From Micromonospora sp. DSM 45708 (GTDB lineage Bacteria > Actinomycetota > Actinomycetes > Mycobacteriales > Micromonosporaceae), in NCBI RefSeq assembly GCF_039566955.1, contig NZ_CP154796.1:2170001-2234000 (forward strand): a stretch of 64,000 nucleotides of DNA, written 5' to 3'. Positions within the stretch are counted from its first letter, which is position 1. The number at the start of each line of letters is the position of its first letter. The translations under genes and the position numbers were made by a program. The notes below the pieces were generated by a model. The model did no database searches. It was not told the DNA's origin and saw only the letters and a list, made by a program, of their open reading frames with translations. Positions 42,223-52,712 of this stretch are shown here, piece by piece.

Positions 42223-43987
42223 CCCGGCTCCTATCAACTGGTTCGGCATGTTCCAGGAGGTACTGGTCCAGCTCGCTGACGGTGGGTAGCTCGAACAGGT
42301 GGTCAAGCGTGAGCTCCACACCGAGTGCCTCGTTGACCGTCTGCACCAGCCGGATCCCGTTCAGCGACTGGCCACCGAGTTCGAAGAAGCTGTCGTCGAG
42401 TCCCACCTCTGCCACGCCCAGCGCGCTGGCGAACGCGGCGCACAGGGTCTCCTGCTGGGGAGTGCTCGGGGAGTGGCGGGTCGACGAGCCGGCGAACAAC
42501 GGTTCGGGCAGCGCCCGGCGGTCCACCTTGCCGTTCGCGGTGAGCGGGAGCGAGTCGAGCACGACGAACGCGGCGGGGATCGAGTAGTCGGGCAGCACCT
42601 TTTCCGCGTGCCCGCGCAGCGCCGCGAGGTCCACCGCATCGGTCTCGCCGACGACGTACCCGACCAGACTATGGTCGCCGTCCTCGGTCGGCCGGGCCAC
42701 GACGATCGCCTCGGAGATCTCCGGGTAGGCGGTGAGAGCGGCCTCGACCTCGGCGGTCCCCACCCGGAACCCCCGGATCTTCACCTGGTCGTTCGCTCGG
42801 CCGACGAACTCGATCATGTCCTCGGTGGCCCAGCGGACCAGGTCGCCGGTCCGGTACATGCGCGTCCCGGAACCGCTGAACCGGTTCGCCACGAAACGCT
42901 CCGCGGTCAGGCCCGGTCGGTCGAGGTAGCCACGGGCCAGGCGCTCGCTCGCGATGTAGAGCTCTCCGACCTGGCCGGGACCGACCGGCCGGAGCCGCTC
43001 GTCGAGCACGTACAGCTCGCCGTTGTCCAGCGAGCGGCCGACCGGCACCCTCGTCGCGGGCACGTACGGCGCGGTCATCGTGGTGGTGGTGGCGAACAAC
43101 GTGACCTCGGTCGCCCCGTAGGTGGCACGCACCGTGATGCCGGGGCATGCCTTCAGCACCCGTTCGACCGCGCCCGGCGAGATGACATCACCACCGGTCG
43201 AGACCTCGCCGACGGTGGCGAGGCAGTCCGGCGCCTGGTCGGCGATCACCCGGAACAGGCCGCTGGTGAGCTGGACGGAGGTGATCTCGTGGTCCCGGAT
43301 CAGCCGCCGGAGCGTGCCCAGGTCGAGGCGACCGTGCGGTGCCAGGACCAGGTGACCGCCACGCAGCAGCGGGACCCACATCTCGTAGGTCGACACCGCC
43401 GCCGCGTACGGCGCCACCATGAGCACCCGGTCCTGGGGGCTGGTGTCCCAGCACGAGTCCAGCGCGACGCTCAGCACGCCCCGGTGTGTCACGCAGACGC
43501 CACGCGGCAGCCCTTCCGAACCGGAGGTGTGGATGATGCACGCCACGTCGTCGGGTCGTACGTCGATGTCCGGGGCGGCGACCGACTGTTCCTGCCGCGC
43601 GGGGGCCGAGTCGACGAGCACGGTCCGCCTGCTGACCGGTAGGCCCGCGCGGCGGGTCTCCTCATCGGCCAGCAGCACCGGGCGGCCGGCGTTGTCCATG
43701 ATCCGCTGCTTGGCCTCCACCGGATGGGCGTGGTGCAACGGCAGGTAGACCGCACCGGCCTTGAGCACGCCCAGGGTCGCCACCACCAGCTCGGGCGAAC
43801 GCGTGAGCAGCACCGCGACCGGCTCTCCGGGCCGCACGCCGAGGCTGATCAGCCGATGCGCCAACTGGTCGGCGCGCTCATCGAGCTGACGATAGGTCAG
43901 CCGGGTGTTCCCCCCGGTCAGCGCCGGCGCGTCGGGTGTCCGGGCCACCTGCCTGGCGAACTGTTCCTGGATGGACTCGGAACCCAT
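42209..43987 (-). CDS. NRPS module: adenylation-PCP didomain with atypical specificity pocket
   Basis: A 592-residue A-PCP protein. Core motifs: LTYRQLDE (A1), HTSGSEGLPRGV (A3, with Lys replaced by Arg), YGATE (A5), YRTGDLV (A7), GRANDQVKIRGFRVG (A8) and NGKVDRR (A10). The carrier serine is S541 in ELGGQSLNGIRL. In the A4 region APYAAAVSTYEMW, the position equivalent to GrsA Asp235, which grips the substrate amino group, is Ala. By hand alignment the pocket is approximately A-V-Y-Q-V-T-T-L-F, not a code I recognise. A substrate without a normal alpha-amino group is likely. It is followed by the C and MbtH genes and divergent from a monooxygenase gene. Confidence 0.93.
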   Translation of the reverse strand: MGSESIQEQFARQVARTPDAPALTGGNTRLTYRQLDERADQLAHRLISLGVRPGEPVAVLLTRSPELVVATLGVLKAGAVYLPLHHAHPVEAKQRIMDNAGRPVLLADEETRRAGLPVSRRTVLVDSAPARQEQSVAAPDIDVRPDDVACIIHTSGSEGLPRGVCVTHRGVLSVALDSCWDTSPQDRVLMVAPYAAAVSTYEMWVPLLRGGHLVLAPHGRLDLGTLRRLIRDHEITSVQLTSGLFRVIADQAPDCLATVGEVSTGGDVISPGAVERVLKACPGITVRATYGATEVTLFATTTTMTAPYVPATRVPVGRSLDNGELYVLDERLRPVGPGQVGELYIASERLARGYLDRPGLTAERFVANRFSGSGTRMYRTGDLVRWATEDMIEFVGRANDQVKIRGFRVGTAEVEAALTAYPEISEAIVVARPTEDGDHSLVGYVVGETDAVDLAALRGHAEKVLPDYSIPAAFVVLDSLPLTANGKVDRRALPEPLFAGSSTRHSPSTPQQETLCAAFASALGVAEVGLDDSFFELGGQSLNGIRLVQTVNEALGVELTLDHLFELPTVSELDQYLLEHAEPVDRSRDEPH

Positions 43988-44270
43988 GCCGCCTCATCTC
44001 CGTCCACTGGTTGGCAGACCAGACCTCATAGGAGGGAACGTACCGCCGGCGTCGATCGAGTAGCGCCTTCAGGACTGCGCTACGGACAGCCCACACATTG
44101 AAGTCGATCAGCAATCGTAGAGATGTGGCAGGACCACGGACTTGGGACACTCGACGAGGCCGTCGAAGCGGTACCAGCACCATCTCGGCGACACGGATCG
44201 TCTGCGGACTGGACTCCGACACGCTGCCTCTGAACGGGAGAACCGTCAGCAGCCGAAAGGATCGCGCACC

Positions 44271-45506
44271 GTGACACGAATCAGCAGCACCGCCGAACAC
44301 GAATTCTCTGCTCCGGCCGAGCCTGATCTCACCGCGGAGCAGATGCTGGCGAGAGCCGAGGCGATGATCCCCGAGCTCATCAGCCGGCAGGCGGAGGTCG
44401 AGGAACGTAGCTTCTACGCCGAGGACATCCACGAGAAATTCGCCCGCAACGGCTTCTACCGCATTCTTCAGCCCCGTCGTTACGGCGGCTACGAATTCGG
44501 TCTCGACACCTTCGTACGCGTCTCCACGACCCTGCTGCGCGGATGCCCGTCGACCGGCTGGATGTTCACCCTCGGGGCCATGCACACGCAAATCGTGGCC
44601 ACGATGTTCGGCGAGCAGGCGCAATCTGAGGTGTTCGGTGTCGGCGACTTCATCTGCCCCGGCACCGCCGTCCCCAGCGGATCAGCCGTGCGCAACGCCG
44701 ACGGCGGCTGGACAATCAGCGGCAAGTGGTCCTACTGCTCCGGTTCCCCTTATGCGACGCATTTCCTGGGACACGCCCTGATCTCCGGCGACGACGGGGC
44801 GCCTCCGAAGCCCCTGTTCTTCCTCGCGCCGCGTAGCCAGTGGACCCGGCTCGACGACTGGGGCCAGCAGTTGGGCCTGCGGGGCAGCGGGTCGCACAGC
44901 ATCACCATGGAGAACGCCTCCGTCCCCGACCACCTTGCCCTCCCCGGTGTGCAGATCATGGAGGCCGACGTCTCGGTCGGCACGCCGGGCCGGGCCCTGC
45001 ACGGCAATCCGGAGTACGGCGGCGGGCCGCTCTCCTTCACGAACCTGGGTAACGCGGCCCTGGCCGTGGGCATCGCGCGGGGAGCGCTCGACATCTACGA
45101 GGATCTCCTGCGGGACAGAACGACACTGGTACCGCCGATCGTGGCCCGTCACCACGATCCCGACTACCAGTTCTGGTACGGCGACGCCGTCGGGATGATC
45201 GGCACCGCCGAGGCCGCACTGCTCAACGGCGTCCAGCAGTGGCACGACAACTGCGTTCGTGGCCCCGCAGCGGTCACCAGGGAAGAGGACCTGCGGCTCT
45301 CGGCGATCTGCCGACACGTGATCCAGCTCTGCTGGGACGCGGTGGCCAACTACCTGATGCCCACCGCCGGCGCGAGTTCGGTCCGGCACGGGGAGCGGCT
45401 CGAGCGGGTGTGGCGGGACATGTCCATGCTGCACAGCCACGGCGGCATCTCGGTCCTGCTGCCGACGGTGGCCGTACGGGAACTCACCCGGGTACGAATG
45501 CGCTGA
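44271..45506 (+). CDS. Flavin-dependent monooxygenase, acyl-CoA-dehydrogenase fold
   Basis: A 411-residue protein of the acyl-CoA-dehydrogenase superfamily, in the branch of two-component flavin monooxygenases (HsaA, nitrososynthase and PigM-like): helical N-terminal domain (RRYGGYEFGLDTFVRVSTTLLRGCPSTGW), beta domain with WTISGKWSYCSG and GSGSHSITMENASVP, and C-terminal helical bundle. Such enzymes hydroxylate phenols or N-oxidise amines using reduced flavin from a partner. GTG at 44271 follows AAAGGA. It is divergent from the A-PCP gene, with 283 bases of likely shared promoter between. The catalytic glutamate of true acyl-CoA dehydrogenases is not evident. Confidence 0.86.
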   Translation: MTRISSTAEHEFSAPAEPDLTAEQMLARAEAMIPELISRQAEVEERSFYAEDIHEKFARNGFYRILQPRRYGGYEFGLDTFVRVSTTLLRGCPSTGWMFTLGAMHTQIVATMFGEQAQSEVFGVGDFICPGTAVPSGSAVRNADGGWTISGKWSYCSGSPYATHFLGHALISGDDGAPPKPLFFLAPRSQWTRLDDWGQQLGLRGSGSHSITMENASVPDHLALPGVQIMEADVSVGTPGRALHGNPEYGGGPLSFTNLGNAALAVGIARGALDIYEDLLRDRTTLVPPIVARHHDPDYQFWYGDAVGMIGTAEAALLNGVQQWHDNCVRGPAAVTREEDLRLSAICRHVIQLCWDAVANYLMPTAGASSVRHGERLERVWRDMSMLHSHGGISVLLPTVAVRELTRVRMR

Positions 45507-45747
45507 CGCTACGCGTCTGACCGACTACATTGAATGACTTCGCGTCGCCCGCCGTGCCATGTCACCCGGCGGGCGTCGCGGGGTCGGCAGGTGCCACGCC
45601 GGTCGGTCCGCCGGCCGGCATCGGTCTGCATGACGTTCGCCGACCCGTCGCCCGGGCCTTCGCTGCGCGCCGACATGAACGCATTTCCGAAGACGCGTTC
45701 GCCGTGGACGCGTGGGATCCTCGGCCGGAGCGAAAGGACAGCCGCCG

Positions 45748-46947
45748 ATGACAGTGCAAGAAAAGGTGGACGGGGCAACGGCTTCCCCCACGCCTTCCGG
45801 CACCAGACTTCCCTCCCTGACGGCGTTACGGACCGTGGCCGCGACCCTGGTGTTCATCCACCACGCGATGTTTCAGCCGCTGTTCTCCGACCAGGGCGTG
45901 CAGAACGCCTACAACGAGTTCTCCCGCAACCTTGGCCCGCTGAGCGTCATGTTCTTCTTCGTGCTGAGCGGATTCATCCTGACCTGGTCGGGCAAGCCGC
46001 GTGACGGCCTGAAGAACTACTATCGGCGGCGCTTCTTCAAGATCTTCCCGAACCATCTCGTGGTCTACGCCATCCTGCTGGTCCTGATGTTCGTGGCGGG
46101 GCGCACCATCCTGTGGCCCGAGGCGCTGGCCAACCTCCCGCTCATGCAGGCCTGGGTGCCGAGCTTCGACTACATGTTGCTCGCGGTGAACCCGCCGACC
46201 TGGACGCTGTCGGTGGAGCTGTTGTTCTACCTGTGCTTCCCGCTGCTGCTGATCCTGGTCAACCGCATCCGCCCCAGCCGGCTGTGGCTGTACGCGGGGC
46301 TGGCTGCCGTGGCCGCTCTGCTCGTGCCGGTGGCCGCGCGGCTGTTCGTGCCCGACAGCCCGCCGACCCCCGTCTCCGCCTCGCTCTCCTGGCCCCAGCT
46401 CTGGTTCATCTACTACCTTCCGATCTCGCGGATGTTCGAGTTCGTGGTCGGGATGGTCATGGCCAAGATCCTGATCACGGGCCGCTGGCCGAACGTGCGA
46501 CCGTCGATCATCGCGGCGCTGGTGGCGGTGGCGTACGTGGTGACCCTGCCGCTCAAGCTGTTCGAGGAGGGATACCAGACGGTGTTCCTCATCCCGCTCG
46601 CCCTGGCGATCACCGGCACGGCCGCGGCGGACCTCGCCGGGCGCCGGACGCTGTTCAACACCCGTGTCATGGTCTTCCTGGGCGAGATCTCGTACGCCTT
46701 CTACCTCGTCCACATCACCGTGTTCTTCTCGCTCCAGGCCGCGTTCAACCACCAGTGGGGCCTGGGTGGGATGTTCACGTCACGCCCGTTCGACACGCTG
46801 CCCGCGATCGCGTTCCTCATCGGCTCCTATCTGGCCTGTGTGTTCGTCGCATGGCTGCTGTACTCCCTGGTGGAGCGCCCGGTGATGCGGCGGTGGGGCC
46901 GTCCGGGACAGACCCGGCCGGCGGAGGTTCCCTCAACGGTCCACTGA
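45748..46947 (+). CDS. Membrane O-acyltransferase, OafA/YrhL-like acyltransferase 3 family, with TTA codon
   Basis: A 399-residue integral membrane protein with about ten spans. The family marker is LPSLTALRTVAATLVFIHHAMF (residues about 23-44), which carries the catalytic His in the first span, followed by FFVLSGFIL and YYRRRFFKIFPNHL. These enzymes acylate sugars or small molecules at the membrane. The ATG at 45748 follows AAAGGA. Codon 27 is TTA (45826-45828), the rare bldA-type leucine codon, so expression may be developmental. A 241-base gap separates it from the monooxygenase gene; downstream is a convergent reductase. Confidence 0.9.
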   Translation: MTVQEKVDGATASPTPSGTRLPSLTALRTVAATLVFIHHAMFQPLFSDQGVQNAYNEFSRNLGPLSVMFFFVLSGFILTWSGKPRDGLKNYYRRRFFKIFPNHLVVYAILLVLMFVAGRTILWPEALANLPLMQAWVPSFDYMLLAVNPPTWTLSVELLFYLCFPLLLILVNRIRPSRLWLYAGLAAVAALLVPVAARLFVPDSPPTPVSASLSWPQLWFIYYLPISRMFEFVVGMVMAKILITGRWPNVRPSIIAALVAVAYVVTLPLKLFEEGYQTVFLIPLALAITGTAAADLAGRRTLFNTRVMVFLGEISYAFYLVHITVFFSLQAAFNHQWGLGGMFTSRPFDTLPAIAFLIGSYLACVFVAWLLYSLVERPVMRRWGRPGQTRPAEVPSTVH

Positions 46948-47089
46948 TCGCCTGCCGGTTGCCGCCGGGTCCTTGAGCGGGCCGGCGGGGTGGCCGGGGT
47001 CGACGAAGACGCCGACGGCGTCCACGTCGGTCCCGGCCATCCGACTGTGCGGGCCCCGTCGGGCGGTTCCGGATGGTCGGGGTTGTCGC

Positions 47090-47653
47090 TCACGGCACGC
47101 GGGGCCGGTATCGGAGGTGTACGACGCCGTTGCGGAATCGCCGCTCGTCGACGAGATCGAGGTCGGTGCGCATGCCGGTCGGCAGTCCCGGTTTCCCCCC
47201 GCCCACGGCGACGGGCAGGACGAACAGTTGGCACTCGTCGACCAGCCCGGCCTCGAACGCCTGCGTCGCGAGGTTGGCGCCGCCCACGGTGAGGTCGCTA
47301 CTGGCCGTGGCCTTCATCTCCCGTACCGCGGCGGGATCGAAACGACGTTCGACCTTGGTGTCGGCAGTCGGCGCCGAGGAGAGACTCCCGGAGTAGACGA
47401 CCTTGCTCGCCGCCTGCCAGGCATTGGCGAATTCGGCGGTGAGGTCGGACTGCGCGGCAAGCGCGTCGTTGGTCTCCCAGACGGCCATCGCTTCGTACTG
47501 CCGTCGCCCATAGAGGAAGGTGCCCGCCGACCGCACGATGTCCGTGTAGCAGGTGAACACCTCGTCATCGACCGGAAACAAGTTGAAGTCGCCGCGTTCG
47601 TCCTCGATGTAGCCGTCGAGCGACACGTTCGTCACGTAGATCAGCTTTGCCAT
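47090..47653 (-). CDS. RibD/DHFR-fold reductase family protein
   Basis: A 187-residue dihydrofolate-reductase-fold protein: LIYVTNVSLDGYIEDERGDF at the N terminus, FLYGRRQYEAM, SDLTVGGANLATQAFEAGLVDE and LPVAVGGGKPG. This is the common actinobacterial RibD C-terminal-like family, usually NADPH-dependent reductases of unknown substrate. ATG at 47653 follows GAGGTGG. It is convergent to the acyltransferase and does not show clear ties to the cluster. Confidence 0.88.
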   Translation of the reverse strand: MAKLIYVTNVSLDGYIEDERGDFNLFPVDDEVFTCYTDIVRSAGTFLYGRRQYEAMAVWETNDALAAQSDLTAEFANAWQAASKVVYSGSLSSAPTADTKVERRFDPAAVREMKATASSDLTVGGANLATQAFEAGLVDECQLFVLPVAVGGGKPGLPTGMRTDLDLVDERRFRNGVVHLRYRPRVP

Positions 47654-48287
47654 GCTCCACCTCTCGATGATCGGTTGTCACCACCCGGACTCCGTCGGCG
47701 TGGCGTCCACCTGGTGCACGTCGGCGCGAACCCTCGTCGTGGGGTGCGCCGACGATCGGGGATTCACTCGGGGTCTCCGGTCGCGTCCCTCCGCCGGCCT
47801 CATTGATGAGGCGCGGTGGACGTGCCGGAGTTCTCCCATATTTCCTGACTAGGCGGGATGAGTGTATGCCGACGCTTAGGTGCTTTGTCGGGTTTTGGCG
47901 GTGTGTCAAGCGGCCTGACCCGCGCAGTGGTGAGTGGCGCGACGGCGGCCGTGGATCCGACGGTGCGGGGTGACCGCCGGTGGCCGGAACGGTCCGCCGG
48001 CCGACTCCGCCGCCTACCGGGCGGTCCCGACCGGGGACGCGGCGGCACGTGCCAAAGGGGAGCCGCTCCGTAGGGCGGGAATCCCACCAATCCCTTTGCC
48101 TTCTCCGAGGTCACAGGCTTGCGTGGGGAGGCCGCCCCGCAATAGACCCGAGCTAAACAGGAGAGCGTTTCGTTTGTTGGGGAGAGCAATCTGGAAGTTG
48201 TGCCGGAGGTTCCGTGCCTAAAAGGTAGTAAGGTCTGGTTCCGATAGGTAGCATCCGCTGGCGGACGGCGAGAGATGGTGGTACTGC
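47654..48287. other. 634-bp gap before the MFS transporter gene
   Basis: No ORF here has convincing codon bias or a ribosome site. The last about 130 bases (48160-48287) are AT-richer and include AAAAGGTAGTAAGG-like sequence, a plausible promoter region for the transporter. Nothing else is recognised. Confidence 0.4.
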
Positions 48288-49580
48288 ATGCCGAGGTTTA
48301 ACCCGATCAGGGAACTTCGCGGCCTTGTCCCAGAGGCTGGGCCGAAGCGGGTTTACGCGCTAGGCACCTTTATCAACATGTTCGGGTTCGGGCTGCTGGT
48401 CGTCAGTATGAGCCTGTATTTCACCCGAATCGTGGGGCTACCCGCCTCGCAGGTGGGTGCTGCCCTCACCATCGGCGTCGCCATCAGCCTGATCAGTGGT
48501 GTCCCGGTCGGCAACCTGGCCGACCGGTGGAGCCCGGTGAAGACCGTCAAGGCCATGCTGGTGATCCAGGCGCTGACGGCTACCACATTCATCTTCATCG
48601 ACAATTTCGTCCAACTTGTCATCGCCGCCACGCTCGACATGCTGGCGTTGAAGGCGTCCGTGGCGGCATCCGAATCGCTGCTGCGCCGGGTGGCCGGCGA
48701 CGAGGCGGTCGGCTTCCGCGCCCAGGTGCACGCGATCCAGTTCGTCGCCATGGGCCTGGGCACCGCCGGGTGTGCCGTCGTGATCCAGATCGGCACTCCG
48801 ACCGCGTACCACCTGATGATCGCTCTCGACGCGCTCAGCTTCCTGGGCGCCTTGCTGGTCTTCATGCGGCTGCCGGATTACGAGCCGTTGCCGAAGCCGG
48901 AAACCGCGTCCCGCTGGGGTGTGCTGTCCGACCGACCCTTCGTCGCGTGGACGGCGATCGCCGGCGCCATGAACCTTCAGCTGTTCATGATCAATATGCT
49001 GCTGCCGTTGTGGGTGGTCGATGCCACGAAGGCTCCGACCTGGACGGTTGCGGTGTTCTACATCATCAACAACACGCTGATCGTCTTGTTCATGGTCCGC
49101 GTCGGCAACAAGGTGAAGACGATCCGGCAAGGTGGCGTCGCGATCCGGCGTGCCGGGGCGCTCCTCCTGTTCAGTTGCGCCGGGATGGGCTTTGCGAGCG
49201 GACTTCCCGGCTGGGCCGCGGTGCTTCTGCTGATCGCGGCCGTCCTCGTGCACACCTACGGCGAACTGTGGTACATGGCGGGCTCCTTCGCCCTCAACTT
49301 CGGTCTGCCGCCGGCGCACGCACAGGGGCAGTACATGGGCTTCCTCGGGATCGGTTCCGGCGTCGGCGAGGCGTTCGCCCCGTTGCTGTTCCTCAGTTTC
49401 ATCCTGAGCCTCGGCCGGCCAGGTCTGATCGGCATCGGCGTGTTCTTCGCCCTGGTGGGCCTGTTGGCGCCCGCCGTGGCGCGGTGGGGCGAGCGGACCC
49501 GGCCCGCAGCGGAGGAGAAGGCGTCGGAGGAGGACGCCTCGCCGGCTGCTCCGGCGGTGGCGCCGGCCGTCGCCGAGTAA
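48288..49580 (+). CDS. MFS transporter
   Basis: A 430-residue transporter with 12 predicted spans (first FINMFGFGLLVVSMSLYF). The loop GNLADRWSPVKT matches the MFS motif A (GxLaDrxGrkx) between helices 2 and 3. The C-terminal tail is charged and Glu/Ala-rich (about the last 35 residues). It is an exporter or importer of small molecules; next to NRPS and oxygenase genes it most likely exports the product. A strong hairpin follows. Confidence 0.92.
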   Translation: MPRFNPIRELRGLVPEAGPKRVYALGTFINMFGFGLLVVSMSLYFTRIVGLPASQVGAALTIGVAISLISGVPVGNLADRWSPVKTVKAMLVIQALTATTFIFIDNFVQLVIAATLDMLALKASVAASESLLRRVAGDEAVGFRAQVHAIQFVAMGLGTAGCAVVIQIGTPTAYHLMIALDALSFLGALLVFMRLPDYEPLPKPETASRWGVLSDRPFVAWTAIAGAMNLQLFMINMLLPLWVVDATKAPTWTVAVFYIINNTLIVLFMVRVGNKVKTIRQGGVAIRRAGALLLFSCAGMGFASGLPGWAAVLLLIAAVLVHTYGELWYMAGSFALNFGLPPAHAQGQYMGFLGIGSGVGEAFAPLLFLSFILSLGRPGLIGIGVFFALVGLLAPAVARWGERTRPAAEEKASEEDASPAAPAVAPAVAE

Positions 49581-49647
49581 GGCGATCCGACAGGAAGTGC
49601 ACGCTCCGGCGACCTGAATGACGGTCCCTGGAGAAGAGGTGGCGGTT

Positions 49648-49684
49648 CGACCCGGGAGTTCCCGTGCGGGGAGCTCCCGGGTCG
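49648..49684. terminator. Hairpin terminator after the MFS gene
   Basis: A 16-bp stem (49648-49663 with 49669-49684) with one G-U pair and a 5-base loop, 68 bases beyond the transporter stop. The further 375 bases to the HpaB-like gene contain no supported gene; the stretch before 50060 probably holds its promoter. Confidence 0.75.
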
Positions 49685-50059
49685 TCTGCGAGACGAACCA
49701 GCCGATCACCGAGGTGGCGGCTGACCTGGACCACACTCCCCAAGCCCCGAACCGTCAGGGGCGAGGTGCCGGCTCCGGTGACCGGAGCGTGGTGGTCGAG
49801 ATTTGCGGCCGAGCCTTTGGCCGGGCGTCGCCGACCCGAATCAGCGCAGCATACCCGGTGGTGGGAACGCGGATTACTTCTCCGCTGCGGACAGGGGATT
49901 TCCTGGTGGTCCGGCGGCCGGGGGAGCACTCTGCAACACAGAAGATGCGCTTGCCCGCAGGTTCGCGAATGATCTGTGGTGCGGCCGTCATTTCCGCCGT
50001 TCGAGGAGTTCCCTCACGCCCTGATGCCCAGTCGTCGATCGCCTGTTCGGAGGAACGGA

Positions 50060-51628
50060 ATGGCGGATCCAGAGAAGGCGCATGAACCGCGGAAGACGCG
50101 GCCGATGACCGGCGCCGAGTACATCGAATCGCTGCGGGACGACCGGTGTCTGTATCTTTACGGTGATCGCGTGAAGGACATGACCAGTCATCCTGCCTTC
50201 TACAATCCGGTGCGGATGACCGCGCGGCTCTACGACGCACTGCACGACCCGCGCACGCACGATGTGCTCACCTCGCCCACCGACACGGGCAGTGACGGTT
50301 TCACCCACAAGTTCTTCACCACGCCACGCACCGCGGAGGATCTGGTCGAGCACCAGAAGGCCATCGCCGCGTGGGCCCGGATGAGCTATGGCTGGATGGG
50401 GCGCAGCCCCGACTACAAGGCCGCCTTCCTCGGCACGCTCGGTGCGAACGCGGACTTCTACAAGCCGTTCGAGGAGAATGCGCGGCGGTGGTACGCGGAG
50501 TCCCAGGAGAAAGTCCTCTACTGGAATCACGCGATCGCGCATCCGCCGGTCGACCGGAATCGCCCCCCGGACGAGGTCGGCGATGTCTTCGTGCACGTGG
50601 AGAAGGAAACCGACGCCGGGCTCGTGGTGAGCGGCGCCAAGGTGGTCGCCACCGGGTCGGCGCTCACGCACTACAACTTCATCGCGCACTACGGCCTGCC
50701 GATCAAGGACAAGAAGTTCGCGCTCGTGGCGACCGTTCCGATGGGGGCGCCGGGGCTGAAGCTGATCTGTCGTCCGTCCTACACGGCCACTGCGGCACTG
50801 ATGGGCAGCCCCTTCGACTATCCGCTCTCGTCCCGGCTGGACGAGAACGACACCATCCTCGTGCTGGACAAGGTGCTCATCCCGTGGGAGAACGTGTTCA
50901 TCTACGGCCACCTGGGCAAGGTCCAGCTGTTCCCCAGCCGGTCGGGCTTCGCCGAACGTTTCACGTTCCAGGGGTGCACCCGCCTGGCGGTGAAGCTCGA
51001 GTTCATTGCCGGCCTGCTCGCCAGGGCGGTGGAACTCACCGGAGCGAAGGACTTCCGTGGCGTGCAGACCCGGATCGGTGAGGTGCTGGCCTGGCGTAAC
51101 CTGTTCTGGGCGTTCTCGGACGCGGCGGCCCGTAACCCGGTGCCATGGCACAACGGCGCGGTCCTGCCCAACCCCCGATACGGCATGGCCTATCGATGGT
51201 TCATGCAGATCGGCTACCCCAGGATCAAGGAGATCGTCCAGCAGGACGTCGCGAGCGGGTTGATCTACATCAACTCCAGCGCCGAGGACTTCAAGAACCC
51301 GGAGATCCGGCCGTACCTGGACCGGTATCTCCGCGGCTCCGACGGCAGCGACGCGCTCGAGCGCATGAAGGTCATGAAGCTGTTGTGGGACGCCGTCGGC
51401 ACCGAGTTCGGCGGACGCCACGAACTCTACGAACGCAACTATGCGGGCAACCACGAGAACACCCGGGTCGAGCTGCTCTCCGCGCAGCTCGCGAGCGGTG
51501 AGGTCGACGACTACAAGGCCTTCGCGGCGGAGTGCCTCTCCGAATACGACCTGGATGGTTGGACGGTGCCCGACCTGTCCGCGTTCGAGGACCTCCGCGA
51601 GGTGCGGGACCGGACGCTCAACGGCTGA
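50060..51628 (+). CDS. HpaB-type flavin-dependent aromatic hydroxylase
   Basis: A 522-residue member of the 4-hydroxyphenylacetate 3-monooxygenase (HpaB) family, which includes hydroxylases acting on free or carrier-bound tyrosine such as SgcC. Recognisable parts are [20 protein letters not shown] near residue 20-40 (key residues Y-I-E-S-L-R-D), [50 protein letters not shown] and [14 protein letters not shown]. It needs FADH2 from a flavin reductase; the only one in the window is at 8683. ATG at 50060 has GGAGG six bases upstream. The luciferase-like gene follows 94 bases later. A tyrosine-like phenol is the expected substrate type. Confidence 0.92.
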   Translation: MADPEKAHEPRKTRPMTGAEYIESLRDDRCLYLYGDRVKDMTSHPAFYNPVRMTARLYDALHDPRTHDVLTSPTDTGSDGFTHKFFTTPRTAEDLVEHQKAIAAWARMSYGWMGRSPDYKAAFLGTLGANADFYKPFEENARRWYAESQEKVLYWNHAIAHPPVDRNRPPDEVGDVFVHVEKETDAGLVVSGAKVVATGSALTHYNFIAHYGLPIKDKKFALVATVPMGAPGLKLICRPSYTATAALMGSPFDYPLSSRLDENDTILVLDKVLIPWENVFIYGHLGKVQLFPSRSGFAERFTFQGCTRLAVKLEFIAGLLARAVELTGAKDFRGVQTRIGEVLAWRNLFWAFSDAAARNPVPWHNGAVLPNPRYGMAYRWFMQIGYPRIKEIVQQDVASGLIYINSSAEDFKNPEIRPYLDRYLRGSDGSDALERMKVMKLLWDAVGTEFGGRHELYERNYAGNHENTRVELLSAQLASGEVDDYKAFAAECLSEYDLDGWTVPDLSAFEDLREVRDRTLNG

Positions 51629-51722
51629 GGGCAGCGGGGGGTCAGCATGATCCGGCGTTGCGGCCATGGCACCCGACACGCTGGGAGAAGCATCCGGGTA
51701 GGTCGATAGATAGGGTCTCAAC

Positions 51723-52712
51723 ATGCGATTTGGTGTCCAATTGCCGCAGGGCTTCAATATCGAACTCGTCAATATGCCGGTGGCCGAACAGTGGCCCAGG
51801 ATTCGTGACCTCGCCCAGGCCGCTGATGCCGGGCCGTGGGAGTCGATCTGGGTCAGCGACCACTTTGTCACCATTCCGGCGCCGAGTAACGAGTCGACAT
51901 TCGAGGCGTGGTCGATGATGGCCGCGTTCGCGGCCTCCACGTCCCGGGTGCGGCTCGGGCAGTTGTGCACGTGCATAGGATTCCGGAATCCGGCCTACCT
52001 GGCGAAGATGGCGGCCTGCGTCGACGTGATGAGCGGCGGCCGGTTGGACGTGGGCGTCGGCGCGGGCTGGTTCGAGGACGAATGGCGTGGCTACGGCTAC
52101 GGTTTCCCCAGCGTCGCCGATCGGCTCGGCATGCTTGACGAGGGCGTGCAGATCATGCGGCAGTTGTGGACGACCGGCACGGCCACGTTCGCGGGACGCC
52201 ACTATCAGCTCGAGGGTGCGGTCAGCCGTCCGCTCCCGCTGCAGTCCGGTGGCATTCCGTTGTTGATCGGCGGCGCCGGCGAGAAGAAGACGCTGCGGAC
52301 AGCGGCGAAGTATGCGCAGTACACGAACTTCGGGACGCTGAGCCTGGACGAGTTTGCGCACAAGTCCCGGATCCTCGCCCAGCACTGCAAGGACGTGGGC
52401 ACCGACTTCGACGCGATCACCCGGTCGGCCTACTACCTCGTGACCATCGGCGAGACCGAGAAGGACGTCGCCGACAGCATGGCGAGGTTGCGGTCCCACT
52501 ACCAGCCGTTGATGCCGCCCGAGGCGCTCGAATCCTGGTTGGACGTGTTTCGCCGTGGCCTCGTCGGCACGCCCGAGCAGATCGTCGACCGGCTGACCAA
52601 GGCCGCCGACGCGGGGGTCGGCTATGTGATCGCCTACTTCGCGGACGCCGCCTACGACCGGACGAGCATGGACCTGTTCGCCGGCAAGGTGATACCGGAG
52701 TTGATCGGTTAG
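51723..52712 (+). CDS. Luciferase-like (LLM) flavin/F420-dependent oxidoreductase
   Basis: A 329-residue TIM-barrel protein of the bacterial luciferase-like family. MRFGVQLPQG, WESIWVSDHFVTIP, LGQLCTCIGFRNPAYLAKM, LDVGVGAGWFEDEW and PLLIGGAGEKKTLRTAAKYA are the characteristic strands and cofactor loops of the F420-dependent TIGR03560-like group. It transfers hydride from F420H2 or oxidises with FMN. It is co-directional with the HpaB-like gene and likely in one operon. A 3-hydroxylated tyrosine derivative produced there could be further processed, but no product evidence exists. Confidence 0.92.
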   Translation: MRFGVQLPQGFNIELVNMPVAEQWPRIRDLAQAADAGPWESIWVSDHFVTIPAPSNESTFEAWSMMAAFAASTSRVRLGQLCTCIGFRNPAYLAKMAACVDVMSGGRLDVGVGAGWFEDEWRGYGYGFPSVADRLGMLDEGVQIMRQLWTTGTATFAGRHYQLEGAVSRPLPLQSGGIPLLIGGAGEKKTLRTAAKYAQYTNFGTLSLDEFAHKSRILAQHCKDVGTDFDAITRSAYYLVTIGETEKDVADSMARLRSHYQPLMPPEALESWLDVFRRGLVGTPEQIVDRLTKAADAGVGYVIAYFADAAYDRTSMDLFAGKVIPELIG

